Positions 9,056-18,430 of a DNA stretch of 23,435 bases are shown in pieces. A program made the position numbers and the translations under genes. The first letter of the stretch is position 1, and each line of letters begins with the position of its first letter. The notes beneath the pieces were generated by a model. It was not told the origin of the DNA. It saw nothing but the letters and a program-made list of their open reading frames with translations, and did no database searches. The stretch spans positions 1 to 23,435 of the forward strand of contig RPFO01000832.1 in the NCBI GenBank assembly GCA_009746045.1, given 5' to 3'. The stretch comes from Mesostigma viride. Lineage: Eukaryota > Streptophyta > Mesostigmatophyceae > Mesostigmatales > Mesostigmataceae.

Positions 9056-10655
9056 ACCTACCCTATTACGTCCCTCCCATGGCGAGGAACCAGCAAAACC
9101 ACCCACATACCCGGTTGTGTCCCTCCCTTGACAAGGAACAAGCACGTGCACATGCCCCACCCCACATGCATGCCTCCCTTGACAAGAATCGAACGGGCAC
9201 GTGCACCCACCTACCCTATGTGCACCCCCTCCTTTGACAAGGAACAAGCACGTGCACGTGCCTACCCCACATGCATGCCTCCCTTGACAAGAATCGAACG
9301 AGCACGTGCACCCACCCACCCTGTGTGCACCCCTCCTTTGACAAGGAACAAGCACGTGAACTCACCTACACTACGCGCGTCCCTCCCTTGACAAGGAATA
9401 GGCACGTGCACATGCCTACCCCACATCCATGCCTCCCCTGACCAGTAACAAGCACGTGCACCCACCTACCCTACGTGCATCCCTCCTGTGACATGGAACA
9501 AGCACGTGCACCCACCAACCCTATGTACGTGCCTCTTGACAAGCAACAAGCACGTGCACCCACCTACCCTAAGTGCCCCCCTCCTTCGACAAGGAACAAG
9601 CATGTGCACTCACCTACCGTACGTGAATCCCTCCCTTGGCAAGGACCAAGCACGTGCACCCACCTACCCGATGTCCGCCCCTCCCTTGATAAGGTACAAG
9701 CATGCCCACCTACCTACCCTACCTGCATCCCTCCCTTGACATGGAACAACCATGTGCACATTCCTACTCCACATGCCCCCCTCCTTTGGCAAGGAACAAG
9801 CATGTGCACTCATCTACCGCACGTGCATCCCTCCCTTGACAAGGAACAAGCACGTGCACCCACCAACCCTATGTACGTGCCTCTTGACAAGTAACAAGCA
9901 CGTGCACCCACCTACCCTACGTGCATCCCTCCTGTGACATGGAACAAGCATGTGCACATGCCTACCCCACATGCGTCCCTCCTTTGACATCGAACAAGCA
10001 CGTGCACCCACCAACCCTATGTCCGCCCCTCCCTTGATAAGGTACAAGCATGCCCACCCACCTACCCTACCTGCATCCCTCCCTTGACATGGAACAACCA
10101 TGTGCACATTCCTACTCCACATGCCCCCCTCCTTTGACAAGGAACAAGCATGTGCACTCATCTACCGTACGTGCATCCCTCCCTTGACAAGGAACAAGCA
10201 AGCCCACCCACCTACCCTACCTGCATCCCTCCCTTGACATGAAACAAGCACGTGCACATGCCTACCCCACATGCATGCCTCCCTTGACAAGGAACGAGCA
10301 CGTGCACCCACCCACCCTATGTGCACCCCTCCTTTGACAAGGAACAAGCACATGAACTCACCTACACTACGTGCGTCCCTCCCTTGACAAGGAATAAGCA
10401 CGTGCACATGCCTACCCCACATCCATGCCTCCCCTGACCAGGAACAAGCACGTGCACTCACCTACCCTACGTATGTGCCTCTTGACAAGGACCAAGCTCG
10501 TGCACCCACCTACCATACGTGAATCCCTCCCTTGACAAGGTACACGCATGCCCACCCACCTACCCTACGTGGGCCCCTCCCTTGATAAGGTACAAGCATG
10601 ACCAGCCACCCACCCCGCGAGCCTCCCTACTTTGACAAGGAACAAGCACGTGGGC
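9056..10655. repeat. ~50-bp minisatellite with CACGTG in most copies
   Basis: About 31 copies of a 50-55 bp unit of the form aacaagcacgtgcacccacc + tacccta(c/t)gtgca + tccctcccttgacaagg. Many copies carry the palindrome CACGTG, and others have catgtg or a deletion. Higher-order duplication is visible: blocks at about 9670-9790 and 10019-10140 are nearly identical, as are 9250-9470 and 10245-10450. The numerous open frames (rich in His-Val-His and Pro-Pro-Thr) are by-products of the repeat. Confidence 0.92.
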
Positions 10656-11600
10656 CCGCTAGCATGGCAGCAAGGAAGACATTACACTAACATGGCATGG
10701 CCAAAGCAAAAGAGACAGAGAAGTCAATGGAGAGAGAGCTCCTAAGAACTCCTAGTAAAATTGGCAACCATGCAGGGCAAAAAACGTTCAACAACTTACG
10801 ATGGGCATCGGCACATACAGAGAAGCCCAGGTGTGCCAGGTGTAAAATAAGCGAGATTGAAGTGTCGCCTACCTCGTGGGAGACTTTTGGTATCTGGTAA
10901 ACAATGAAAGCGAGTGGAAAGATGGACAACGTGAAAATAACATACAATCGACTGCAATGCATGCAAAGAGGACAGAATCAGTAATAAAGCGCGCTGCATT
11001 CAGGCAGCGCTGAGCAATTGAACGGTGAACAATTTAATCCGGAACGCATTGTCTACGCGATTCGATGCGACTAAACGTGGCATGCATACGCGGTCGCTGA
11101 CTGAAGACATTGTGTACCTGGCTCAGCAAGGTGCGCTTGCAGCCGCTTTCTTAAATATGCCGCAGGCGCACGATGTAACGAATTGAAGTTTGCATGTAGT
11201 AACAAAGGCAAGAAAAGCGGTGTAGCTGGCTACCGACTACGCCATAGTAAGCTGTATCGGAGTTGGCGCTGCCGATGGCTGGAAACGGATGACCGAATCA
11301 TGCTAAACTGGGGCTCCAAAAGGGCTTGTCATGCATCCTAGTGCGCTTTTTGCTTTTTTTTCTTCAAGCATCGTGAGCATGCGGGTTTAGGGGGGCGCTT
11401 ATTCTTTCACCACTATCAGTCGGCTGGACTGCAATCGGCATAGGCAGCGCAAGGTGATGCAAGGGCAGGCAAACTTTACCAGCTCGTTCAAGGCTCGTTG
11501 ATGAAATTCAAACATCTAGGCGGCGCGTCTGCAACGGCTCATCGCAATTCGAATTCGCAAGCAGAACCCTCGTTACACGTGGCGCATGCAGAGATCTGCT
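10656..11600. other. No recognisable gene
   Basis: Nearly 1 kb of unique-looking sequence. The open frames are short (at most 91 codons) and without family resemblance. An imperfect inverted repeat (agcgcgctgc / gcagcgct) is present around 10988-11011. I see no RNA gene. Confidence 0.45.
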
Positions 11601-11609
11601 TCGGGCGGC

Positions 11610-11701
11610 TTGGCGTATCTCACTGCGTCGTGACTCGAGTACATAGTCAGCCTAGTTAGTACTCTGGGGGCCTCGAGTTCGGCAGTCCCCTATTCGGAAA
11701 T
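11610..11701. repeat. Diverged edge unit of the 152-bp palindromic array, with left target site duplication
   Basis: Contains tatctcactgcgtcg, gagtacatagtca, a degenerate gagtac...gtactc hairpin and finally cggcagtcccctattcggaaat-like sequence. All of these are parts of the 152-bp unit found at 18431-19018. The last 15 bases (11687-11701, cccctattcggaaat) are repeated exactly at 18431-18445, on the other side of the LINE. Confidence 0.75.
11687..11701. repeat. LINE target site duplication, left copy
   Basis: cccctattcggaaat, identical to 18431-18445. This copy is preceded by ggcagt, as in the intact array units. The right copy is preceded by LINE sequence and followed by cccggatcatatg, as in the intact units. 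The pair therefore defines one split array unit. Confidence 0.85.
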
Positions 11702-11814
11702 TTTTTCCGGGTAAATGGGTATTTTTATTAACCAATAGGAATATCATTAGGTGAAGAGGTACCACGTATCGACCAGCTGGTTACCCTCTGAGGGTAGTGT
11801 GATAGGTGAAAGGT
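11702..11814 (-). other. LINE 3' untranslated region
   Basis: Spans from the ORF2 stop to the junction with the target site. The minus strand ends cccatttacccggaaaaaa. A 15-base hairpin (taccctctgagggta, 6-bp stem, 3-base loop) lies at 11782-11796. Some LINEs need a 3' stem-loop for RNA recognition by their reverse transcriptase; that role is only a possibility here. Confidence 0.65.
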
Positions 11815-14800
11815 TTAGAAAGGAGCATTGTGTGACCAGGGGAGCCAAGTGACGCGCGTAAGGTCACCGTGAGGAATGCAAGTAAACACCATGTTGCGTC
11901 CCAGGAGAGCATGGAAGAGCTCCAAGGGGCTGGGCCTGTCATTGTTGGGCCCGGGGTCCCACACCTTGTATTGTTCTTGCGCCAAGAGCCAAGCGCGACG
12001 CATTGCTGAGTTCCAGAGGAAGATAAACCGCCTCACAACGGCGGCTTTGGTGTATTCGTGCCGCACTTTGAAAACCGTCTCGTTCCGGATAGTCCAGATC
12101 GCGTATAGCATATTAGTTCGGAGCCATACCCAGGCTAGTTGACTGTCGGATAGCTCCTCCCCGGGGGTCCCCGCCATACCGAATATGATACAACGCACGG
12201 ATAGCGTTAGTGTGGAATGTGGTAGCGCGGTCCATGCGGACCATACGTTAAACAACCATTGCCACACCCCGCTCACTTGGCAGTAGAGAAAGCGGTGCTC
12301 AATTGTTTCCGAAGGGAAGGTGCACAGGCATGTCGCATCGTGGTGAAACCGGCTGCTGAGGGTCGCGTTTACCCCGATGGCTCTGTGCAGTAAAAGATGT
12401 TGAATGTCGGTCGCTCTGCGGTCCACCAAAGGGTGATCGACCGCCAGGGTGATAAGTTTAATCCAACTATATCCAGGCCATTGAAAGCCCCATCGTGGGC
12501 GGCCAGGGTGGAGCTTATGGTTCTCGTGCAATAAAATGTCATAACCCCATTCTGCCGTGTACTCGTAAAGACATTTGCTGATCCTAGACATCCCCTTGGT
12601 CAGGGTCCAGCCAAATTCCAGGGGGTCCAATGGTAAAGTATCCAATCTCGTATTGCCTACGTGTAACCAAGTGATGGCCTCCGCCGGGGTCGTGGGGTCC
12701 GGCTGGAACATGCAGGACCTTGATACTAACCACGGGACCATCCGGATACGGTGACATTGGTGGGCTGGAAGACAGACACATAATGTCGCCAACTGATTGA
12801 GGCAACCATTGTGGCCTGGAAGGGTGTCGGCCACTTGGACTTGAATTCCGGCCGGAGGCAACACTCCCCGGACCAGACCTTTGCATGTGGATGTGATCCC
12901 GTCTGGGTAAAAACTGATCCAATCACCCGGCTGTAGGGCCTTGCGTGGGGCCATCATCACAGCATGCCATGTAGCTGGGATGGCCTGGATGAGGGTGTTC
13001 CAAGCGTGTAGCGATGGCATGTTTTGCACCCAAGCATTAACTTCAGTGTATGCCCGTAACCGATATCTGTCCCCCTGCCACGCGTAGAGATCGAGCACTC
13101 TCAGAACAGGGGGTGATGCGCACAGGAAGCCAGCATAAGGGTTGTGCCCATGTAACGTGCCCAAGGGCTTGCGCGCATTGTCCACGATCAAATCATTGAA
13201 ATAAAGAATCTGTCGTGCAACCTCCTCACGAGTGGTGGGAAAAACGAGGCGCCCAGGTTTGAGCTTGTGATAACCTAACCATAGGCGCGACCAGTACCAG
13301 GGGAGCCCCTTGTATGATATCAGTGTGCAGCCAAGTACTCCAGCGTCAAGGTGCCATGATGTGCCATTAGCATGGGTGTAACTAGCGGAGAGAGACTCTT
13401 TTGCCAACAGGCAGCCAGGGTGCGTGTTCACTTCCATGTACACGCTGATCACTTGTTTAGCATACATCGACCACAAGCGCCATTGTATGTTGTGTAGCCC
13501 TAGACCACCGTGCAACCATGACATAAAGGACATATCCCGGCTGATCCAACCATGTACCGTGTGAGATATCAAACCTTTCTGTTTCCAAACAAAGTTGCTG
13601 CCGATGCGTTGGATAAGCTGTATGGTATGATCGTTGGGAGGGTGTGCCAGACAGTAGTATAAAACCTTGGAGAACAAGAGTTGGTTGACGATTAGTGCTT
13701 TTCCTCGTAAGCTCATCCGCTGGACGCCACCCCACCGCCCTGCCGTGAGGAGCACTCCTGCAAGTTTGCCCACGTGGTTGGTTTCGTCATATAAAAACGC
13801 ACGATGTTCAGCCAAACGTCCCTCTGGCGTGCAGCCAATGGGGCAATTGTGCAAAAGATGGTGTTCACCTGGTTTGACCCATGTCATGGCCAGGTGAGAG
13901 GGGTTTATCCGAGATGGGTTGGGTTTGCCGATGTGCAGTCCCGTGGACTTTTGCACATTACAACGTTGTTGTGAGGCCACAGAGTACGTGTTGATATTTT
14001 CCAAGACAGCATTCACTTCCTGTAGAGAGATGCAAACATTGGTGGTGTCATCCACATAGGCTATCTGTACAATACCTTTGGCACTGCCTGCAAGCGGGAA
14101 GCCCTGCAGACGAGGGTCGTGCTGGTGGAGCCAAAACAATCCTGCGTGTGCCAGTAGGAACAAGATGGGGGACATACAATCTCCTTGGGGGAGGGATCTT
14201 GAGCTGTGGCCAAGTGCAGATTTGTGACCGTTGATAAGGATGTACCAGGTTAGCGATTTGATCATTCCCATGATGACCGTTAGGATGCGTGGGCCAAACC
14301 CTAAGCCGATCAATATGTGTCGGAGGTATGCCCAGCACATGCGGTCAAACGCTTTTTCAAAGTCCCAGAAGAGGATAAAGCCGGCAATGTCGTCGCGCCA
14401 TGCCTTCTCTACTATGTCCATTATGAGGGTGATGCTATCGTTGATATGGAGGTTAGCACGGAAGCCTACTTGCTCCGGGCCTATAAGGCAGTCGAGAACA
14501 GAGTAGAGCCTTTGCTGAATTATCTTGCTAATGATTTTGTACGCAACCGTAAGGAGCCGTATTGGCCGGTAATTTTTCCACTGTGTTTTGTCACCCTTTT
14601 TGAACAATAAAATGAGGGCTGTTTCGGCCCATTGACCCGTAATTTGTCCATGTTGCCAGATTTCTAGTATGCATTGATAGAAATCTACGTGTAAAAGGGA
14701 CCAAAAAGTTTTCCAAAACTCGATGGGAAGCCCATCCACCCCTGGGGCACTACCGGTCCGGATGTTTTGCATGGCATTAGTAGCCTCCTCCATGGAGGGG

Positions 14801-15300
14801 GTTTGGTCTAGTTGGTGTTGTTGCGCAAGTGTGAGGCGGCGTGGGATAGCTTGTAAAATTTTTGCTATGGCCGCGTCGGCTTCGGGGTTGGGTTCATTTT
14901 GGAACAGCGAGGTGTAGAAACGATGTCCACTTTCTAGGATGGGGGTTGTGGCCGTGTGTGTGCCTTGTTCATCCTGGATTTCTGAAATGATTGAGTTGGA
15001 TTTTAGTGGTGGAATAAGTGCGAAAAAATCTTTCGTCATGCGTTCGCCTACCTGATGCCACCACAGATTTTCAGAGTCTAAAGCTAGGGCGTGTCTTTCA
15101 AAACGGAGTTTGTCGAGTTCAGTTTGTGAACTTTGAAGTCGAGCTTGTTCGTAGTGGTTTAGGTGGGGTTTCAGCTGTAGCTTGTTGACTATGCGTTGGT
15201 GAATTCGGTATGCGCGGCCTTTCTCCGACGTACGTTTAGGGAGTAGGTATGTGAATATTCTAGCATTTTGGCTAGGCCTTCCTGCATCCACGTGCAGCAG
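11815..15300 (-). CDS. LINE ORF2, reverse transcriptase part with C-terminal zinc-binding tail
   Basis: This is the RNA-dependent DNA polymerase that copies the LINE RNA at a nicked target. Numbering from a GTG at 15291 (not a real start; the frame is entered from the endonuclease frame), the region from about 180 to 415 carries the standard motifs: APGVDGLPIEFWK, LLFKKGD..QWKNYRPI, EQVGFRAN, the catalytic FWDFEKAFDR (Asp310), LPQGDCMSP and AYVDD (Asp414, Asp415). LINEs usually have QG(C/D)PLSP and FADD, so the CMSP and YVDD forms are variants, but the catalytic aspartates are present. Near the end, C988, C990, H999 and C1004 in a TIEHRFLYC context match the zf-RVT tail of plant-type LINEs, followed by an IWTIRNETVF segment also typical of them. 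No RNase H domain is recognised. The upstream stop in this frame is at 15301-15303. Confidence 0.9.
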   Translation of the reverse strand: MLHVDAGRPSQNARIFTYLLPKRTSEKGRAYRIHQRIVNKLQLKPHLNHYEQARLQSSQTELDKLRFERHALALDSENLWWHQVGERMTKDFFALIPPLKSNSIISEIQDEQGTHTATTPILESGHRFYTSLFQNEPNPEADAAIAKILQAIPRRLTLAQQHQLDQTPSMEEATNAMQNIRTGSAPGVDGLPIEFWKTFWSLLHVDFYQCILEIWQHGQITGQWAETALILLFKKGDKTQWKNYRPIRLLTVAYKIISKIIQQRLYSVLDCLIGPEQVGFRANLHINDSITLIMDIVEKAWRDDIAGFILFWDFEKAFDRMCWAYLRHILIGLGFGPRILTVIMGMIKSLTWYILINGHKSALGHSSRSLPQGDCMSPILFLLAHAGLFWLHQHDPRLQGFPLAGSAKGIVQIAYVDDTTNVCISLQEVNAVLENINTYSVASQQRCNVQKSTGLHIGKPNPSRINPSHLAMTWVKPGEHHLLHNCPIGCTPEGRLAEHRAFLYDETNHVGKLAGVLLTAGRWGGVQRMSLRGKALIVNQLLFSKVLYYCLAHPPNDHTIQLIQRIGSNFVWKQKGLISHTVHGWISRDMSFMSWLHGGLGLHNIQWRLWSMYAKQVISVYMEVNTHPGCLLAKESLSASYTHANGTSWHLDAGVLGCTLISYKGLPWYWSRLWLGYHKLKPGRLVFPTTREEVARQILYFNDLIVDNARKPLGTLHGHNPYAGFLCASPPVLRVLDLYAWQGDRYRLRAYTEVNAWVQNMPSLHAWNTLIQAIPATWHAVMMAPRKALQPGDWISFYPDGITSTCKGLVRGVLPPAGIQVQVADTLPGHNGCLNQLATLCVCLPAHQCHRIRMVPWLVSRSCMFQPDPTTPAEAITWLHVGNTRLDTLPLDPLEFGWTLTKGMSRISKCLYEYTAEWGYDILLHENHKLHPGRPRWGFQWPGYSWIKLITLAVDHPLVDRRATDIQHLLLHRAIGVNATLSSRFHHDATCLCTFPSETIEHRFLYCQVSGVWQWLFNVWSAWTALPHSTLTLSVRCIIFGMAGTPGEELSDSQLAWVWLRTNMLYAIWTIRNETVFKVRHEYTKAAVVRRFIFLWNSAMRRAWLLAQEQYKVWDPGPNNDRPSPLELFHALLGRNMVFTCIPHGDLTRVTWLPWSHNAPF

Positions 15301-16232
15301 TCAGTGTAGCTATCCTTGTGAGTTCGCCAATTGCTCCAACGTTGCATGATCTCAAAATAAAACTGATCGTCTTGTAGAAGGATTTTATTGATGCGAGGGA
15401 TGCCTGGGCCCCGTGGGGCCTGGGTGTGGTGGGCTAGCGTGACAATGCATGGGTAATGGTCTGAGAAGGCTGTGGAGCGTTCTACGCTGGCGTGGCAGAC
15501 TAAATCGGCCCATTTGGGCGTGATATATATTTTATCCAAGCGACGGGTTGTGCGAACGCCCAGACGAGTGGCCAGCCAAGTGTGCTCCTGATCCCGTGAC
15601 CGAATGACATCCTGCAAATTCAGGTCTAGAATGTGTTGGTAAAAGGAGGCTGTACGGTGGGCAGGGTGTTCGTTTAGATCAATGTTAAAATCCCCCATAA
15701 GTACTATTTCTTGGCCGTTGGAGATGAGATCAGAAACCATTGCAAATATATGCTGGTAGAAAAGGTTTTGTTCAGCCGGCATATCTAGGGTCGGCGCATA
15801 GATGGTAATGAGGTAGCCCTGGCTTCCCGCCCATGTGATAGATTGTCGTGTCCATCTGCCCTGCCATCTAGCCGGGGCTGTGTCTACTTGTAATGTCCAT
15901 GGCAAGTATGTCATGGTTGGGTTAGGTGGTTTGCGGTATTGTATGAGTGCAGTTCCCCCTTGGGTACCCCGAGCCCATCCCCATTGGCATAGTGTTCTAG
16001 GTGCAAGTGCTCGGACCGCCCGGAGGGCGGTACGTTCTGCATCTATCTGAATTTTGTGTTCTTGCAGTCCAAGCCAGATCTCGTGAGAGGGACCAACATA
16101 TTGATGTAGGAGGCTATCCAATTCTACTGTAAGTTCCCGGATGCGAGTCATGGTGCGGCCCTGTCCCACTGTGCGGACTCCGTATGTGTTAAGCCCCCTG
16201 ACATTCCACGAGACTAGCGTTAGTTGGCTCAT
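15189..16232 (-). CDS. LINE ORF2, AP-type endonuclease part
   Basis: The 347-codon frame starts with ATG at 16232, which is 38 bp after the ORF1 stop. It encodes the apurinic/apyrimidinic-like endonuclease that nicks the target. The expected motifs are all there in order: SWNVRGLN (Asn10), LGLQEHK (Glu58), TIYAP (Tyr145), MGDFNID (Asp181, Asn183), RRLDKIYI (Asp233) and FSDHYP (Ser257-Asp258-His259). The protein is usually fused to the reverse transcriptase. Here its frame ends at 15189, while the reverse transcriptase frame, one base back, is open from 15300, giving a 112-bp overlap. A one-base deletion in the overlap is the simplest explanation. I found no canonical slippery heptamer there. 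Confidence 0.92.
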   Translation of the reverse strand: MSQLTLVSWNVRGLNTYGVRTVGQGRTMTRIRELTVELDSLLHQYVGPSHEIWLGLQEHKIQIDAERTALRAVRALAPRTLCQWGWARGTQGGTALIQYRKPPNPTMTYLPWTLQVDTAPARWQGRWTRQSITWAGSQGYLITIYAPTLDMPAEQNLFYQHIFAMVSDLISNGQEIVLMGDFNIDLNEHPAHRTASFYQHILDLNLQDVIRSRDQEHTWLATRLGVRTTRRLDKIYITPKWADLVCHASVERSTAFSDHYPCIVTLAHHTQAPRGPGIPRINKILLQDDQFYFEIMQRWSNWRTHKDSYTDCCTWMQEGLAKMLEYSHTYSLNVRRRKAAHTEFTNA

Positions 16233-16270
16233 AGGATTATGTCGTGGGAAGGCAGAGGTCTTACCTGGTT

Positions 16271-17890
16271 TCAGGGGTCGCGGTCGCGGCGCTTGCCGGT
16301 AGCCGGTGTCGCCGACGCTTCCATGTCGGAGAGGCCCAGATCGGACGGGAGGTTGTGGTGCGGGGTGGTGGTGGCCAGCGCATCGGAGTTGTCCTGTGTC
16401 GGTTCTGCGTCGGCCTCTGCCGGGGAGGCATCGGCGGCCGCGGGAGGAGGGGTGCGCCGGGGGACCTCGATGAATTTGCCTGGGTGGATGCCTGATACCT
16501 CAAAAGCTTGCTCCCTCGCCACCTTATTCCAACGGCAGCCGGTGGTGGGCAGCTGTGTCGGCGGGTCGCCCTGCCCGTGTGTCGTCGTGCAGGGGATAAT
16601 GACACTGATGTTGTGCCGCTCCTTGTCTGAGGTGCGTGGTGCCGTGCGCATGAACAGGGCATCCTGCGGGCTGTCAACCGTCACGACGCCGTGCATGCCC
16701 ATTGCTTGCAGTTGGGCGTGGGCTGCCGCGAAAAAGTCCAATGGCTGGGCTGGGCCGTTCCTCGGTCGCGCTCCCATGGGAACCCACTTGACCATGAAGG
16801 GTTCCTGAGCTTGATTGAGCGGGCACAGCATGACCGTGTCGTCCCCAGGGTAGGCGATGAGAAGGATCAGCTCGAGGCCGATGTTGGCCTTGGCAGGGAT
16901 CCCCAGTGCCGTACGTGCCGCGTACGGGAGGAGGGCGGCGTCGAGCCACTGGGTGATAAGCTGGGATAGGCCCGTGCCGTCAGGCGTGCGGTCAGCCCCC
17001 GGTGGCTGCCCGCCGTTGTCGTCAGCGGCGAGATGGGCCCACTTGCCCTTGCCCTTGCGGGCGTGGCTAGAGCGCTCCTTGCTGGCCTTGGCCTTAACAA
17101 TCTTGGCTGGGCACTCGTACGTGTCATGCTCGCGGGATTCTAGGCAGGTCTGGCAGATGATGTCCTCGTAGTTGATTTGAGTAGTGATGCGGTTGCTGCC
17201 AGCAATACCGTGTCTGCCGGGCATGTCCACGGTGAGGATGTCCGGGATGCACCTGGGGTTGTTACCGGAGTAGCCCCCGGGAACTCCCATGATAAGGTCG
17301 GTGCCCTTGTTGTTCACCCCTAGCTCCGGGTTGAAGTGCGGGGTGAAGCCCATGGTGGCGGTTTGAACACGGCGGATGAGCGTTGTGCTGTCTGTCGTCA
17401 ATAGAGGTGTGTTACTGTCCTCGACGACGACCAGGTTGCTGACAGTGCCATACTGTTCGATGAAATTGCGGAGGAGAGGGCCGTCCCGGAAGCCAGCTGC
17501 GACGTTGTAGAGTGTCAATGTGTAGGCTGCTGGCAGGTCCGAAGGCTGAAAGCGTCGAACCACCAGAGCTTTCTCCCCCACGCTGATATGAGGAGATGCG
17601 TCTTTTACCCCTGAGGGCGTCAGGTCGGCTAGCATTTTCTTAACCATTTCGGCTGTGCGAAATTTGACGTGAATATTCGGCTGGTTTTTCACTCCCCCGC
17701 AGATGGTGCCACCGAATCCGCACACCTTTTCTTCCACATTTTTCTTCTCGTCGATGGACAGGGCTTCGCCGTGTATTTCAACAACGGCAATCCGTTCTTG
17801 GAGTTGATTAGCCCGCGCTGTCATGGCTGGGCTCCATATGATTTTTCCGCTGACCTTGTCTGCTGTGGTAGCGGGTGTGTATGTAGCCAT
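16271..17890 (-). CDS. LINE ORF1, RNA-binding protein with RRM-like region and zinc knuckle
   Basis: The 539-codon protein from ATG at 17890 presumably coats the LINE RNA to form the ribonucleoprotein. Residues about 122-185 (YTLTLYNVAAGF...LLRNFIEQYGTVSNLVVV) look like an RNA-recognition motif. Residues 246-260 form C-x2-C-x5-H-x4-C, a zinc knuckle with one extra residue compared with the usual CCHC spacing. A Lys/Ser/Arg/Gly-rich basic stretch follows (about 264-283). The C-terminal half is longer than usual, with a segment around LELILLIAYPGDDTVMLCPL that I cannot assign, and it ends in an Ala/Pro/Asp-rich, probably disordered tail. The organisation (RRM-like plus knuckle) is that of plant-type L1 ORF1 rather than the mammalian coiled-coil type. 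The neighbour relation to the endonuclease frame supports the call. Confidence 0.85.
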   Translation of the reverse strand: MATYTPATTADKVSGKIIWSPAMTARANQLQERIAVVEIHGEALSIDEKKNVEEKVCGFGGTICGGVKNQPNIHVKFRTAEMVKKMLADLTPSGVKDASPHISVGEKALVVRRFQPSDLPAAYTLTLYNVAAGFRDGPLLRNFIEQYGTVSNLVVVEDSNTPLLTTDSTTLIRRVQTATMGFTPHFNPELGVNNKGTDLIMGVPGGYSGNNPRCIPDILTVDMPGRHGIAGSNRITTQINYEDIICQTCLESREHDTYECPAKIVKAKASKERSSHARKGKGKWAHLAADDNGGQPPGADRTPDGTGLSQLITQWLDAALLPYAARTALGIPAKANIGLELILLIAYPGDDTVMLCPLNQAQEPFMVKWVPMGARPRNGPAQPLDFFAAAHAQLQAMGMHGVVTVDSPQDALFMRTAPRTSDKERHNISVIIPCTTTHGQGDPPTQLPTTGCRWNKVAREQAFEVSGIHPGKFIEVPRRTPPPAAADASPAEADAEPTQDNSDALATTTPHHNLPSDLGLSDMEASATPATGKRRDRDP

Positions 17891-18430
17891 GGAGTTGTAG
17901 CACCGGCCCTGCGTTGGTGGTGAGGAGGAGACGGAAACAAGGAGAGAAAACGTGTTAGTAAGTCATCGCGGCTGGCTACCTGTGCATCTAGGGGGAGCCG
18001 AGATGTTAAAGCCACATTACATCCTTGTCCATGTAATGTCGGCTGGTGTTGTAAAAGGTGTCTGGGCGATTTCCAATCACCATGTGTGGCACGGACTATT
18101 CCATAGTCCCAGCGCCTGTTAAAGGGTTTTCCTTGTTGTAGGAGACTAGGCCCCGGGGTAACTACTGGCCCATCCAAAGGGGCTGGCCCGTGCCAGCGCC
18201 ACATTGCCAATGGGTGTTCGTATCCTGGCCTTGCCTCGCTATAAAACAGCCATGGGAGGGAGGCCGTCACTGAAAACAGTGTGGCTACAGGGCCGGGTTT
18301 GCACCTTGCAAGCCGGGCGCCTGTTGGCCGCACCGTTTCAGTGACGGCTTTGTTCCAGGCAAAAAAGAGTTCGTTAGACGCACCTTTTTGCGACGAATCA
18401 GCTGGTATCTTTCCGGTCGCCAATGGTCAA
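17891..18430 (-). other. LINE 5' untranslated region
   Basis: About 540 bp between the target site duplication and the ORF1 start. An internal promoter would be expected here, but I could not recognise one. An overlapping frame of about 200 codons (18423-17821) opens with TTG and crosses the ORF1 start in another phase. I do not regard it as a gene. Confidence 0.7.

Larger units (their letters stand above)
11702..18430 (-). mobile_element. L1-like non-LTR retrotransposon (LINE), about 6.7 kb
   Basis: A nearly full-length element on the minus strand: 5' leader (18430-17891), ORF1 (17890-16271), a 38-bp gap, an endonuclease frame (16232-15189), a reverse transcriptase frame (15300-11815) and a 3' leader of about 113 bp ending in a short A run (about 6 A on the minus strand). 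It is bounded by an exact 15-bp target site duplication, the expected mark of target-primed reverse transcription. Order and domains match L1-clade LINEs of plants and green algae, including the C-terminal zinc-binding tail of ORF2. The single visible defect is a one-base frame change between endonuclease and reverse transcriptase. The short, exact duplication and intact frames suggest a recent insertion. Confidence 0.93.

Noticed and set aside
15225-15245. Telomere-like ccctaaa word
   Set aside because: It is a single occurrence inside ORF2 coding sequence, with no tandem telomere repeat anywhere in the window.
15189-15300. Programmed -1 frameshift in LINE ORF2
   Set aside because: No canonical slippery heptamer in the correct phase was found in the overlap. 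A one-base deletion is simpler.
17821-18423. 200-codon frame upstream of LINE ORF1 as an additional LINE protein
   Set aside because: It opens with TTG, overlaps the ORF1 start in another phase and has no recognisable domain. It is better explained as 5' UTR.
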